64,000 bases of DNA from Acidovorax sp. RAC01 (GCF_001714725.1 NZ_CP016447.1:3467501-3531500), one strand, 5' to 3'; shown: positions 16,459 to 26,110, counted from the stretch's first letter. Notes: generated from the letters alone by a model not told the origin. Program-made: numbers and translations.

Positions 16459-17361
16459 ATGCAAAGACGCGAGTTTTACTTGGGGTTGGCGGGTGTGGCT
16501 GCCCTGCCGATGCTGCCCGCCTGCGCGGCCCACCGTGGCGATGCGCCCGCGCAGGCCGAGCGCCGCTGGCGCGAAACGATGGCCGGTATCGAGCAGGCGG
16601 CCCAGGGCCGCCTGGGCGTGGCGATGCTGGACACCGGAACGGGCCTGGCACTGGGCTGGCGCCAGGACGAGCGCTTTGCCATGTGCAGCACTTTCAAGCT
16701 GGTGCTGGCCGGCTGGATGCTGGCGCTGGTGGACCAGGGCCGCGAGCGACTGGATGCACGCGTGCACTACGCAGCTGCCGACGTGGTGGCGTATTCCCCC
16801 GTGAGCGGCCCCCGCGCAGGCAGCGGTGGCGGGCTGACGGTGGCCGAGCTGTGCGCTGCCACTGTGAGCCTGAGCGACAACACCGCGGCCAACGTGCTGC
16901 TGGCGCGGCACGGCGGGCCAGCGGCGTTCACGGCGTTTGTGCGGTCGCTGGGCGATACCGTCACGCGGCTGGACCGCACCGAGCCCACCCTCAACGAAGC
17001 CGCCGTTGGGGACCCGCGCGACACCACCACCCCGATGGCCATGCTGCAGACCATGCACAAGCTGGTACTGGGCGATGCGCTGTCGCCCGCTTCACGCGCG
17101 TGGCTGCAGCGCTGGCTGGTGGAAACCAGCACGGGCGACAAGCGCCTGCGCGCCGGCGTGCCGGGCTGGAAGGTGGGCGACAAGACCGGTACCGCGGGCG
17201 ACAGCGGCACGGCCAATGACATTGGCGTGCTGTGGCCCCCCGGCGGCGGTGCACCGGTGCTGGTGACGTGCTACCTCACGCGTTCCTCGGCAACGCCGGA
17301 GCAGCGCGATGCTGCCATTGCGCAGGTGGCGCGGGCCGTGGCGGCGGCGCGCCCAGGGTAG
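16459..17361 (+). CDS. class A beta-lactamase (PenA/L2-like)
   Basis: Periplasmic serine beta-lactamase of 300 residues. The active-site STFK has its Ser at residue 77 (Ambler 70). The other motifs are SDN in LSLSDN-type context (SLSDNTAANVLL), the Glu166 region EPTLNEA, and DKTGT (Ambler 234-236). The export segment MQRREFYLGLAGVAALPMLP is followed by AC: it has twin arginines and an LPAC lipobox-like end, so a Tat-exported, possibly lipid-anchored enzyme is plausible. A Cys precedes the catalytic Ser (CSTFK), as in PenA, but position 238 is Ala, so the Cys69-Cys238 bridge of KPC/SME-type carbapenemases is missing. All class A motifs are intact. Its adjacent activator gene is disrupted, so inducibility is probably lost. 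Confidence 0.9.
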   Translation: MQRREFYLGLAGVAALPMLPACAAHRGDAPAQAERRWRETMAGIEQAAQGRLGVAMLDTGTGLALGWRQDERFAMCSTFKLVLAGWMLALVDQGRERLDARVHYAAADVVAYSPVSGPRAGSGGGLTVAELCAATVSLSDNTAANVLLARHGGPAAFTAFVRSLGDTVTRLDRTEPTLNEAAVGDPRDTTTPMAMLQTMHKLVLGDALSPASRAWLQRWLVETSTGDKRLRAGVPGWKVGDKTGTAGDSGTANDIGVLWPPGGGAPVLVTCYLTRSSATPEQRDAAIAQVARAVAAARPG

Positions 17362-17411
17362 CCCGCCTGCGGGCTCGGGGACTCGCGCTTGCCGTGGTCG
17401 GCATGTCTCCA

Positions 17412-17475
17412 AACGGTTCGGGCCGAGCCTGTAGAAGCGCTGCGCAAGGCTTCGACAGGCTCAGCCCGAACGGTT
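17412..17475. repeat. imperfect intergenic palindrome
   Basis: AACGGTTCGGGC with GAGCCTGT on the left pairs with ACAGGCTC and GCCCGAACGGTT on the right, nearly perfectly over about 20 bp, around a 23-nt centre. It sits between the convergent beta-lactamase and argA genes. It looks like a REP-type extragenic palindrome. It may also end both transcripts, though no T run follows. Confidence 0.6.
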
Positions 17476-17519
17476 GTGTGATTCCGCTAAACGGTTACGT
17501 GGTTTCCAAGCCTGGTTCT

Positions 17520-18866
17520 TCAGAGCTTCTTGACCAGCACCTGGCTGCGCCGGTCCCAGTTGTACTTGCGCTTGCGGGCGTCGGGCAGCCAGTCCGGGTC
17601 CACCGGCTGAAAGCCGCGCTTGATGAACCAGTGCATGGTGCGCGTGGTCAGTACAAAGATGCTGTCCAGCCCCTGCAGCCGGGCGCGCTGCTCGATGCGC
17701 TTGAGCAGCTTCTCGCCATCGCCCGTGCCCTGGCTTTGCGGCGACACCGTCACGGCCGCCATCTCGGCGGTGCGGGCCTCGGGGTAGGGGTAGAGGGCGG
17801 CGCAGCCAAAGATTACGCCGTCGTGTTCGATGATGGTGTAGGCCGAAATGTCGCGCTCGATCTCGGTGCGGTCGCGCTTGACCAGCGTGCCGTCTTTTTC
17901 AAACGGCTCGATCAGCTGCAGGATGCCGCCCACGTCGTCGATGGTGGCCTCGCGCAGCTCTTCGAGCTTTTCGTCAATCACCATGGTGCCGATGCCGTCG
18001 TGCACATACACCTCCAGCAGCAGCGATCCATCCACCGCAAACGGCAGGATGTGGCTGCGCTCCACGCCGGCCTTGCAGGCCTTCACGCAGTGCTGCAAAT
18101 AAAAGCCGGTGTCGGTGGGCGTTTGCGCCGTGGGCAGCGTGGCCAGCAGGGCCTGGGCGGCGGCCAGCGGCAGTTCGGTGTCGATGGGGTTGTCTTCGCT
18201 TTCGGGCTCGCCAGGCTGCATGCGGATGCCGGGCACCTCGGTCAGAAAGATCAGCTTGTCGGCGCGCAGCTCTATCGCCACGCTGGTGGCCACTTCTTCC
18301 ATGGCCAGGTTGAAGGCCTCGCCCGTGGGCGAGAAGCCAAAAGGTGACAGCAGCACCAGCGCGCCCATGTCCAGCGTGCGCTGGATGCCCGCCACATCCA
18401 CCTTGCGCACCAGGCCCGAGTGCTGGAAGTCCACCCCATCCACAATGCCCACCGGCCGCGCCGTGAGAAAGTTGCCCGAGATCACCCGCACCGTGGCGCC
18501 CGCCATGGGCGTGTTGGGCAGGCCCTGGCTGAAGGCGGCCTCGATCTCGTAACGCAGCTGGCCGGCAGCCTCCTGCGCGCAGTCGAGCGCCACCGAGTCG
18601 GTGATGCGGATACCGTGCGAATACCTGGCCTCATGGCCCTTGGCGGCCAGCTGCTCATTCACCTGCGGGCGAAACCCGTGCACCAGCACGATGCGCACCC
18701 CCATCGCCTGGATCAGGGCCAGATCCTGCGCAATGTTGTGCAGCTTGCCCGCCGCAATGCCTTCACCCGTGAGCCCGATCACAAACGTCTGGTTGCGAAA
18801 CTTGTGGATGTAGGGCGCCACCGAGCGGAACCAGGGCACAAAGGTGAAGTTGAAAACGGCGGACAT
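17520..18866 (-). CDS. argA: amino-acid N-acetyltransferase (N-acetylglutamate synthase)
   Basis: First step of arginine synthesis: acetyl-CoA plus glutamate to N-acetylglutamate, in the cytosol. The N-terminal amino-acid-kinase-like domain (about residues 1-290) has FVIGLTGEGIAAG and RIVLVHGFRPQVN. The C-terminal GNAT domain has AAVTVSPQSQGTGDGEKLL (acetyl-CoA loop) and WFIKRGFQPVDPDWLP. The 448-residue length matches classical ArgA. Start chosen at MSAVFNFTFVPWFRSVAPYI (18866), where family similarity begins; the frame stays open to 18935 without homology. It diverges from hrpA. Feedback inhibition by arginine is known for the family. Confidence 0.93.
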   Translation of the reverse strand: MSAVFNFTFVPWFRSVAPYIHKFRNQTFVIGLTGEGIAAGKLHNIAQDLALIQAMGVRIVLVHGFRPQVNEQLAAKGHEARYSHGIRITDSVALDCAQEAAGQLRYEIEAAFSQGLPNTPMAGATVRVISGNFLTARPVGIVDGVDFQHSGLVRKVDVAGIQRTLDMGALVLLSPFGFSPTGEAFNLAMEEVATSVAIELRADKLIFLTEVPGIRMQPGEPESEDNPIDTELPLAAAQALLATLPTAQTPTDTGFYLQHCVKACKAGVERSHILPFAVDGSLLLEVYVHDGIGTMVIDEKLEELREATIDDVGGILQLIEPFEKDGTLVKRDRTEIERDISAYTIIEHDGVIFGCAALYPYPEARTAEMAAVTVSPQSQGTGDGEKLLKRIEQRARLQGLDSIFVLTTRTMHWFIKRGFQPVDPDWLPDARKRKYNWDRRSQVLVKKL

Positions 18867-19030
18867 GGGGCAGGGCGGTGGTGGGCGGCAGGTTGTGGCT
18901 TGGAGGCTCGGATGATAAGTGGACGCAGCATGCATCGCGGCGCCTTCGGTGCCCGCAGGTGTTAGACGCAGACCCGGCGTGCCCCTGCGGCCGGGCCGGT
19001 GTTGTGCGCAATCGACACCGCGCCCGGATA

Positions 19031-22000
19031 ATGGCGCCCTTCATGACCGTACCAGCGCCTTCCCAGACCCCGCCCGCACCGCCTTCTGCCGCCCGCCCCG
19101 CAGCGCCACCGCCTTTGGTGATCGAGTTTCCCGAATCGCTGCCCGTCTCGGGCAAGCGCGACGAGATCATGGAGGCCATCAGCAAGCACCAGGTCGTCAT
19201 CGTGTGCGGCGAAACGGGCTCGGGCAAGACCACGCAGCTGCCCAAGATCGCGCTGGCAATGGGCCGGGGCAAGTGCAATGCCAAGCCCGGCACCAAGGGC
19301 CAGCTCATCGGCCACACCCAGCCGCGCCGCATTGCCGCCAGCAGCGTGGCCAAGCGCATTGCCGAAGAGCTGAATACGCCGCTCGGTGACGTGGTGGGCT
19401 TCAAGGTGCGGTTCCAGGACCGCCTCTCGCGCGATGCCTCTGTCAAGCTGATGACCGACGGCATCTTGCTGGCCGAGACGCAGACCGACCCGCTGCTCAA
19501 GGCCTACGACACCATCATCATCGACGAGGCGCACGAACGCAGCCTCAACATCGACTTTCTGCTGGGCTACATCCGCCAGATCCTGCCGCGCCGGCCGGAC
19601 CTGAAAGTCATCGTCACCTCGGCCACCATCGATGCCGACCGGTTTGCCAAGCACTTTGAAAGCGCCAAGGGTCCGGCCCCGGTCATCATGGTGTCGGGCC
19701 GTACCTTTCCGGTGGAGCAGCGCTACCGCCCTTTTGAAGAGAGCCGCGACTACGGTCTGCACGAGGCCATTGCCGACGGCGTGGATGAACTCTGGCAGGG
19801 GAATGCGGCGGGCGACATCCTGGTCTTTTTGCCGGGCGAGCGCGAGATCCGCGAGGCCGCAGACCACCTGCGCAAGCACCTGTCGCACCAGCCGGTGATG
19901 CGCAATGCCGAGGTGCTGCCGCTGTTCGCGCGGCTCAGTCAGGCCGAGCAGGACCGCATCTTTGACGGCCACACCGGCCGCCGCATCGTGCTGGCCACCA
20001 ACGTGGCCGAGACATCGCTCACGGTGCCGGGCATCCGGTATGTGATTGATGCGGGCACGGCGCGCGTCAAGCGCTATTCATTCCGCAGCAAGGTGGAGCA
20101 GCTGCTGGTGGAGCCCATCAGCCAGGCCGCCGCCAACCAGCGCGCGGGCCGCTGCGGGCGCGTGGCCAACGGCATCTGCATCCGCCTGTACGACGAGGCA
20201 GACTTCAACAGCCGCCCGCGCTTTACCGACCCCGAAATCCTGCGCAGCTCGCTGGCGGGCGTCATCCTGCGCATGAAGTCGCTGCACCTGGGCGATGTAG
20301 TGCAGTTCCCGTTCATCGAGGCGCCTTCGGGCCGGGCGATTGCCGACGGCTACCAGCTGCTGTCCGAACTGGGCGCGGTGGACGATGCGAACGAACTCAC
20401 CCCCATGGGTGTGGAGCTTTCGCGCCTGCCGCTCGACCCGCGCGTGGGCCGCATGATCATCGAGGCGCGCGACCGCAAGGCGCTGGACGAGGTGCTCATC
20501 ATTGCCAGTGCCCTGAGCGTGCAGGACGTGCGCGACCGCCCCATGGAGGCACAACAGCAGGCCGACCAGGCCCATGCCAAGTTTGACGACGACAAGAGCG
20601 AATTCAGCGGGTATCTGAAGCTGTGGAAGTGGATCAACGAGGCGCGGGGCGGGGCGCCCAGCCTGCCGTCGGCCCGCGCGCAGCGCGCCATGGCGGCGCA
20701 AAAGGCGCCCTCGCAGGCCTACCTGCCGGTGGCGCAGCGCAGCGGCGGTGCAAGCCCCGGGGTGGTGTCGGCGGCGCCTGCCGCTGCACCGGCCCCCACC
20801 CACAAACTCAGCAACCGCCAGTACGAGCAGCTGCTGCGCCAGAACTTCATCAGTATCCGCCGCCTGCGCGAGTGGCGTGACATCCACACCCAGCTGCTCA
20901 CGGTGGTCACCGAGCACAAGTGGCAAATCAACACGCAACCTGCCAGCTACGAGCAGCTGCACCTGTCCATGCTGGCCGGGCTGCTGGGCAACGTGGGCTG
21001 CAAAAGCGACGAGGAAGACTGGTACCTGGGCGCGCGCGGCATCAAGTTCTACAAGCACCCGGGCGCGCACCTGAACAAGAAGCCCGGCCGCTGGATCATC
21101 GCGTCGGAACTGGTCGAGACCACGCGCCTGTTTGGCCGGGGCATCGCCGCCATCGAGCCGCAGTGGCTGGAGCAGATTGGCGGGCATCTGCTCAAGAAGC
21201 AGCTGCTGGACCCGCACTGGGAGAAGAAGTCTGCCGAGGTGGTGGCGCTGGAGCGCGCCACGCTCTACGGCATCGTGGTCTACAACAACCGCCGCGTGAA
21301 CTTTGGCAAGGTAGACCCGCACGCTGCGCGCGAGGTGTTCATCCGCGAAGCCCTGGTGGGCGGCAACTGGGAAACGCGCCTGCCCTTCCTGGCCGCCAAC
21401 CAGAAGATGATCGCGAAGGTGGAAGAGCTGGAGCACAAGTCCCGCCGGCAGGACGTGCTGGTTGACGACGAGCTCATCTACGCTTTTTATGACCAGCAAC
21501 TGCCGCCCGAGGTGTGCAGCGGCCACAGCTTTGAGGCCTGGTACCGGGACGAATCCAAGAAGCAACCCGACCTGCTCAGGCTCACCCGCGAAGAGCTGAT
21601 GCGCCACGAGGCGGCAGGCATCACCACCAACGCTTTCCCGCGCACGGTGCGGCTGGGCGGGGTGGACTGTGCCGCCAGCTACCTGCACGAACCCGGCGAT
21701 GCGCGCGACGGCATCACCGTGACCATCCCGCTCTTCGTGCTCAACCAGGTGAGCGACGAGCGCTGCGAATGGCTGGTGCCCGGCATGCTCAAGGACAAGA
21801 TCCAGGCGCTGCTCAAAAGCCTGCCCCAGCGCCCGCGCAGCCGCTTTGTGCCACTGCCCGAGTCCGCCACCCGCCTGGCCGCGTTGCTGGGCACGCCCGA
21901 ACGCTTTGGCACAGGCAGCCTCACCGATGTGCTTTTGAAGCAGGTGCGCGACGAAACCTCGCTCGATGTGAAGCGCGCCGACTTCAAGCTCGACATGCTC

Positions 22001-23164
22001 AGCCCCCACCTGTTCATGAACTTCCGCGTGGTGGATGAGCACGGCCGCCAGCTCGGCCATGGCCGCAACCTGGGCGCCCTGAAGGCCGAGTGGGGCGCCA
22101 AGGCACGGGGCGCGTTCCAGGCGCTGGCGGGCCTCAAGCTCGGCGGTTCGGCGGCTGAGGCTGAAAAAAATGAGTCAAAAGTGCCTCCATCGCAGGATGG
22201 TAAAGCGATAGTAGCTATCAAATCAGGAGTGAAAGGCGCCGCCCCCTCTGCCGCGAAACCGGCGAGCGCCAGCCCATCGGCCCCCGCAGGCCAGCGCTAC
22301 ACCGCCTGGACGTTTGGCGAGCTGCCAGAACTCATGGAGATCAAGAAGGCCGGCCAGACGCTGATCGGCTTTCCGGCGCTGATCGACGGCGGCGACGCCG
22401 TGACCATCGAAGTGTTTGACGAGCCCGAGGTGGCCGCCGCCAAGCACCGCGCCGGCCTGCGCCGCCTGTTTGCGCTGCAGATCAAGGACGCGCTCAAGTA
22501 CCTGGAAAAAAACATCCCCGACCTGCAGAAGATGGCCGTGGCCTACATGCAGGTGGGCCGCAACGCCGACGGCACCGGCGGCGGCACGCAGGAAGAGCTG
22601 CGCAACCAGATCATCGACGTGGCGCTGGACCGCGCCTTTTTGCTCGACCCGCTCCCCACCGACGAGTTCGCCTTCAAGCGCCGCATGGAAGAGGGCCGGG
22701 GCCGCCTCACGCTGATCGCCAACGAAGTGGCGCGCCTGGCGAGCACCATCCTGGTCGAGTACGCCGCCGCTGCCCGCAAGATCAAGGACACCAAGAACGC
22801 CCCCGAGGCCACGGCAGACGCGCAGCAGCAGCTGCAGCGCCTCATGCCCAAGAACTTCATCGCCGTGGCCCCGTGGGCGCAGCTGGCGCACTACGCCCGC
22901 TACCTCAAGGCCATCACCCTGCGCCTCGATAAAGTCCGAGCCGACCCCGCCCGCGACGCCGCCAAACTGGCCGAGCTGCGCCCGCAAGAGCAACGCTACT
23001 GGCGCCTGGTGGCCGAGCGCAAGGGTGTGGTTGATGGGCGCATGCAGGAGCTGCGCTGGCTGCTGGAAGAACTGCGCGTGAGCTTCTTCGCGCAAGAGCT
23101 GCGCACGCCGCAGCCGGTGAGTGTGAAGCGGCTCGATAAGCTGTGGGCGCAGGTCAACAGCTGA
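19031..23164 (+). CDS. hrpA: ATP-dependent RNA helicase HrpA
   Basis: DEAH-box helicase of 1377 residues, the expected length; in E. coli it acts on mRNA processing and stalled ribosomes. Walker A is CGETGSGKTTQLPK, followed by IIIDEAHERSLN (DEAH box), TSATIDADRF (motif III) and NQRAGRCGRV (motif VI). The HA2 and OB-type regions follow, then the long DUF3418 C-terminal part. Start at ATG 19031 or 19043 (MTVPAPSQTPP); the frame upstream to 18878 has no similarity. The linker near residues 1044-1065 is encoded by a copy of the dispersed repeat, without breaking the frame. An additional Pro/Ala-rich linker is near residue 560-600. Confidence 0.93.
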   Translation: MAPFMTVPAPSQTPPAPPSAARPAAPPPLVIEFPESLPVSGKRDEIMEAISKHQVVIVCGETGSGKTTQLPKIALAMGRGKCNAKPGTKGQLIGHTQPRRIAASSVAKRIAEELNTPLGDVVGFKVRFQDRLSRDASVKLMTDGILLAETQTDPLLKAYDTIIIDEAHERSLNIDFLLGYIRQILPRRPDLKVIVTSATIDADRFAKHFESAKGPAPVIMVSGRTFPVEQRYRPFEESRDYGLHEAIADGVDELWQGNAAGDILVFLPGEREIREAADHLRKHLSHQPVMRNAEVLPLFARLSQAEQDRIFDGHTGRRIVLATNVAETSLTVPGIRYVIDAGTARVKRYSFRSKVEQLLVEPISQAAANQRAGRCGRVANGICIRLYDEADFNSRPRFTDPEILRSSLAGVILRMKSLHLGDVVQFPFIEAPSGRAIADGYQLLSELGAVDDANELTPMGVELSRLPLDPRVGRMIIEARDRKALDEVLIIASALSVQDVRDRPMEAQQQADQAHAKFDDDKSEFSGYLKLWKWINEARGGAPSLPSARAQRAMAAQKAPSQAYLPVAQRSGGASPGVVSAAPAAAPAPTHKLSNRQYEQLLRQNFISIRRLREWRDIHTQLLTVVTEHKWQINTQPASYEQLHLSMLAGLLGNVGCKSDEEDWYLGARGIKFYKHPGAHLNKKPGRWIIASELVETTRLFGRGIAAIEPQWLEQIGGHLLKKQLLDPHWEKKSAEVVALERATLYGIVVYNNRRVNFGKVDPHAAREVFIREALVGGNWETRLPFLAANQKMIAKVEELEHKSRRQDVLVDDELIYAFYDQQLPPEVCSGHSFEAWYRDESKKQPDLLRLTREELMRHEAAGITTNAFPRTVRLGGVDCAASYLHEPGDARDGITVTIPLFVLNQVSDERCEWLVPGMLKDKIQALLKSLPQRPRSRFVPLPESATRLAALLGTPERFGTGSLTDVLLKQVRDETSLDVKRADFKLDMLSPHLFMNFRVVDEHGRQLGHGRNLGALKAEWGAKARGAFQALAGLKLGGSAAEAEKNESKVPPSQDGKAIVAIKSGVKGAAPSAAKPASASPSAPAGQRYTAWTFGELPELMEIKKAGQTLIGFPALIDGGDAVTIEVFDEPEVAAAKHRAGLRRLFALQIKDALKYLEKNIPDLQKMAVAYMQVGRNADGTGGGTQEELRNQIIDVALDRAFLLDPLPTDEFAFKRRMEEGRGRLTLIANEVARLASTILVEYAAAARKIKDTKNAPEATADAQQQLQRLMPKNFIAVAPWAQLAHYARYLKAITLRLDKVRADPARDAAKLAELRPQEQRYWRLVAERKGVVDGRMQELRWLLEELRVSFFAQELRTPQPVSVKRLDKLWAQVNS
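22162..22226 (-). repeat. dispersed palindromic repeat, copy E (inside hrpA)
   Basis: In reverse orientation it reads TTGATAGCTACTATCGC, then CTGCGATGGAGGC and CTTTTGAC, matching copies C and G block by block. It lies in frame within hrpA and encodes the low-complexity segment around NESKVPPSQDGKAIVAIKSG. Confidence 0.6.
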
Positions 23165-23185
23165 TGCGGCGCATGCGCGTGCGCC

Positions 23186-24211
23186 TCATCCACGCAGATC
23201 CAGCCGCCTCCACGTCTCAAAGCCTTCGATCTGTTTTTTCAGCCAGTCTGCGGGTGCGACGCTCGTACCCCAGTGATGCAGCCGTCCCACGGCTTCGCCC
23301 ATGTTCCACAAATGGCGCAGCTGCACGAACATCGGCAGCGCGCTCAAGTCGTCGTCACTGACGCAGCCCCCTGCGCAGCGGTAGCCGCGCAGGTAATGCG
23401 CCCAGCGCTCGCGCAGGATGTCGTCGGGCTCCCTGATCGTCTTGCGCACCATGTACGACCAGGGCAGCACGCTGAGCTCATACGCCAGAAAGCCCGGCCC
23501 GGCGTCGTCAAAGTCGAAGAACAGGGCGGCTTTGTTCCCTTCCGGGCCGATATGAATGTGGTTGTTGAAGCCATGGGTGTCGCCGTGGCAGACCACGCGG
23601 GTAAGGCACCCATGCTGGTCGGCCAGCTCTTCCTGCAGTCGCCCCGCCAGTTCGCGGTACGCATCCATTACGGCCGGGTCGAGGTCGGGGTAGGTCTGGA
23701 GGTATTCCAGGGTTCTGCCGGCAAGATGGTGGCCGTCCAGCGTGTAGCGGCTGGGCGGGCCTGTGTAGTCGTGCGCTGCGCCGTGGATGTGCGCCAGCGT
23801 GCGGCCGGTGAGCTCGAATTCGTCCAGCGAATCCGGCACAGCACCTTCGGCATGCCTGAACAGCACCAGGGCACGCGTTCCTTCCGGAAAACGCAGAGAC
23901 ACATGGCTCTGCCCGTTGTGACACTTCACCAGTGCGGCCACGCCTGCGCCGCGTACGTGCAGATGGTCCACCAGCGCAGTCTCGAAATCGATGTTGAAGC
24001 CGCCCCGTGGCCGAATGCAACACACCCGCGCCACGTAGCGCGCGCCGTCTGCTGCGCGCAGTGCGTAGTTGTCGTTCAGGCCCCGCCGGATCAGGTGGCA
24101 GCCTTGCACCGTGAAGCCGTAGTGCATCGCCACCCAGTGCGCCACCGAGCTGCTGGCTGCCGTGGTGTGGGTCGGGATCAGGCCGGCGTCGGGTTGCAGT
24201 GTGTCAGACAT
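23186..24211 (-). CDS. phosphotransferase of the APH/choline kinase family
   Basis: 341-residue cytosolic kinase-like enzyme with the APH fold. The Brenner motif is VCHGDTHGFNNHI near residue 208, and the metal-binding segment ALFFDFDDAGPG follows. The N-terminal lobe has GLNDNYAL and YVARVCC, which take the roles of the nucleotide loop and Lys region. Relatives include SrkA (stress response kinase) and homoserine, choline and aminoglycoside kinases. Nothing in the context fixes the substrate, so I do not call it a resistance gene. It converges on hrpA with only 21 bp between stops and diverges from the acyl-CoA ligase gene. Confidence 0.78.
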   Translation of the reverse strand: MSDTLQPDAGLIPTHTTAASSSVAHWVAMHYGFTVQGCHLIRRGLNDNYALRAADGARYVARVCCIRPRGGFNIDFETALVDHLHVRGAGVAALVKCHNGQSHVSLRFPEGTRALVLFRHAEGAVPDSLDEFELTGRTLAHIHGAAHDYTGPPSRYTLDGHHLAGRTLEYLQTYPDLDPAVMDAYRELAGRLQEELADQHGCLTRVVCHGDTHGFNNHIHIGPEGNKAALFFDFDDAGPGFLAYELSVLPWSYMVRKTIREPDDILRERWAHYLRGYRCAGGCVSDDDLSALPMFVQLRHLWNMGEAVGRLHHWGTSVAPADWLKKQIEGFETWRRLDLRG

Positions 24212-24418
24212 GGTTCATTGTCCGTGCCCGGCAGGCCACGTGGCGCCAATGCGTGTGGACAGACCGCGGGGCGCGGCCGTGCGGGGCGATTCGCCGCGCG
24301 TTGTTTCAAACGCGGCCACCGCGGGCTCGTCACTTTGGTGACCCTGCCGGCCGCGCCCCCCATTGCCCATCGCATGCACCCCCTCTAGGCTTGCATCTTC
24401 AAGGAGATTTGCACCGCC

Positions 24419-26104
24419 ATGCGCCCTCACCACAAGTTCTGGCCCCACCGCATCCCGCACGCCATCACGCTTCCTGCGACTTCGCTGTGGGACAACCTGG
24501 CCATCAGCGCGCGCCGCTACCCCGACAAGCCCGCGCTGGTGTTCTTCGGGGCCGTCACCACCTACCGCGAACTGGCGGAAGGCGCCGAGCGCCTGGCCGC
24601 CCAGCTGCATGCGCTGGGCGTACGCAAAGGCGACCGCGTGGCGCTGTTCATGCAGAACTGCCCGCAGCTGGTGATGGCGCACTTTGCCATCCTGCGGGCC
24701 AATGCCGTGGTGGTGCCGGTGAACCCCATGAACCGGGCCGAGGAGCTCAAGCACTACATCACCGATCCCGACACCCGCGTAGCCATCACCACGGGCGATC
24801 TGGCGCCCGAGCTGGCCAAGGCCAGCAATGCGCTGCCCGCAGAGCAGCGGCTGGCGCACCTGGTGGTCACGCAGTTCACCGACGCCTTTGATCCCGCCGC
24901 TGCAGGCGCCGATGCGCCGCCCGAAGCCTGGCGCGAGTGGCTGGGCACCCGCCATGCATTGCCTGCCCTGGACGGCGGCCAGGCCCATGCGTGGACCGAC
25001 TGCATGGCCTGCACGGCCGCTGCACCCGCGCTGGACGTGGGCCCTGGCGATCTGGCCCTGCTGCCCTACACCAGCGGCACCACCGGCCTGCCCAAGGGCT
25101 GCATGCACCTGCACAAAAGCATCATGCACAACGCGGTGGCTGGGGCGCTGTGGGGCAACGGTTCGGCCGACAACGTGGTGCTGGCCGTGGTGCCCATGTT
25201 CCACATCACCGGCATGGTGAGCGTGATGCATTCGGCCATCTATTCAGGCTCGGCGCTGGTCATCATGCCGCGGTGGGACCGTGACCTGGCCGGCCGACTG
25301 ATATCGCGCTGGCGCGTGACGAGCTGGACCAACATCCCCACGATGATCATCGACCTGCTGGGCAGCCCCCACTTTGCCAGCTACGACCTCTCCAGCCTGA
25401 GCTACATCGGTGGCGGCGGCGCCGCCATGCCGCAGGCGGTGGCCCAGCGCCTGCAAGAGCAATACGGCCTGCGGTATGCCGAAGGGTATGGCCTGACCGA
25501 GACCGCGGCGCCCTCGCACTCGAACCCGCCGGACCACCCCAAGCAGCAGTGCCTGGGCATTCCATTCATGAGCACCGATGCCCGCGTGATCGACCCCGAC
25601 ACGCTGCAGGAGGTGCCCGTGGGCGAGCAGGGCGAAATCATCATCCACGGCCCCGAGGTGTTTGACGGCTACTGGAAGCGGCCCGATGCCACGGCAGCGG
25701 CTTTCATCGAGTTCGAAGGCAAGCGCTTTTTCCGCTCGGGCGACCTGGGCCGCATGGACGAGGACGGCTACTTCTTCCTCACCGACCGCCTCAAGCGCAT
25801 GATCAATGCCAGCGGCTTCAAGGTGTGGCCAGCCGAGGTGGAGGCCCTCATGTTCCGCCACCCGGCGATTCAGGAAGCGTGCGTGATCTCGGCCACCGAC
25901 AGCTATCGTGGCGAGACCGTGAAGGCCGTGGTGGTGCTGCGGGCCACGCACCAGGACACCACCGAGCAGCAGATCATCGACTGGTGCCGCGAAAACATGG
26001 CGGTGTACAAGGCGCCGCGCGTGGTGCAGTTTGTGACGGCCCTGCCCAAGAGCGGCAGCGGCAAGGTGATGTGGCGCGCGCTGCAGGAGGCCGAGAAGGC
26101 CTGA
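24419..26104 (+). CDS. AMP-forming acyl-CoA synthetase (fatty acid-CoA ligase type)
   Basis: 561 residues, started at ATG 24419 behind AAGGAG. The adenylate-forming signature is YTSGTTGLPKGCMH near residue 218, followed by AEGYGLTETAAPSHSNPP, RSGDLGRMDEDGYFFLTDR and LKRMINASGFKVWPAEVEA. The catalytic Lys of the C-terminal domain lies in PKSGSGKVMWRAL. It activates a carboxylic acid to acyl-AMP and then the CoA thioester. The substrate, probably a medium or long chain fatty acid, is inferred from overall resemblance. It stands alone, with a strong hairpin after its stop. Confidence 0.87.
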   Translation: MRPHHKFWPHRIPHAITLPATSLWDNLAISARRYPDKPALVFFGAVTTYRELAEGAERLAAQLHALGVRKGDRVALFMQNCPQLVMAHFAILRANAVVVPVNPMNRAEELKHYITDPDTRVAITTGDLAPELAKASNALPAEQRLAHLVVTQFTDAFDPAAAGADAPPEAWREWLGTRHALPALDGGQAHAWTDCMACTAAAPALDVGPGDLALLPYTSGTTGLPKGCMHLHKSIMHNAVAGALWGNGSADNVVLAVVPMFHITGMVSVMHSAIYSGSALVIMPRWDRDLAGRLISRWRVTSWTNIPTMIIDLLGSPHFASYDLSSLSYIGGGGAAMPQAVAQRLQEQYGLRYAEGYGLTETAAPSHSNPPDHPKQQCLGIPFMSTDARVIDPDTLQEVPVGEQGEIIIHGPEVFDGYWKRPDATAAAFIEFEGKRFFRSGDLGRMDEDGYFFLTDRLKRMINASGFKVWPAEVEALMFRHPAIQEACVISATDSYRGETVKAVVVLRATHQDTTEQQIIDWCRENMAVYKAPRVVQFVTALPKSGSGKVMWRALQEAEKA

Positions 26105-26110
26105 GTGTCC

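Noticed and set aside
17400..17480. tRNA gene, suggested by GGTTCGGGC-like string
   Set aside because: No cloverleaf can be drawn; the sequence is a simple palindrome. I found no tRNA or rRNA gene in the window.
20078..22060. 660-codon open frame antisense to hrpA
   Set aside because: A high-GC shadow of the helicase gene: low-complexity His/Leu/Gln-rich translation, no family resemblance, and hrpA is certain on the other strand.
23186..24211. Aminoglycoside resistance gene
   Set aside because: The APH fold is shared by many metabolic kinases; nothing in motifs or context supports a drug substrate.
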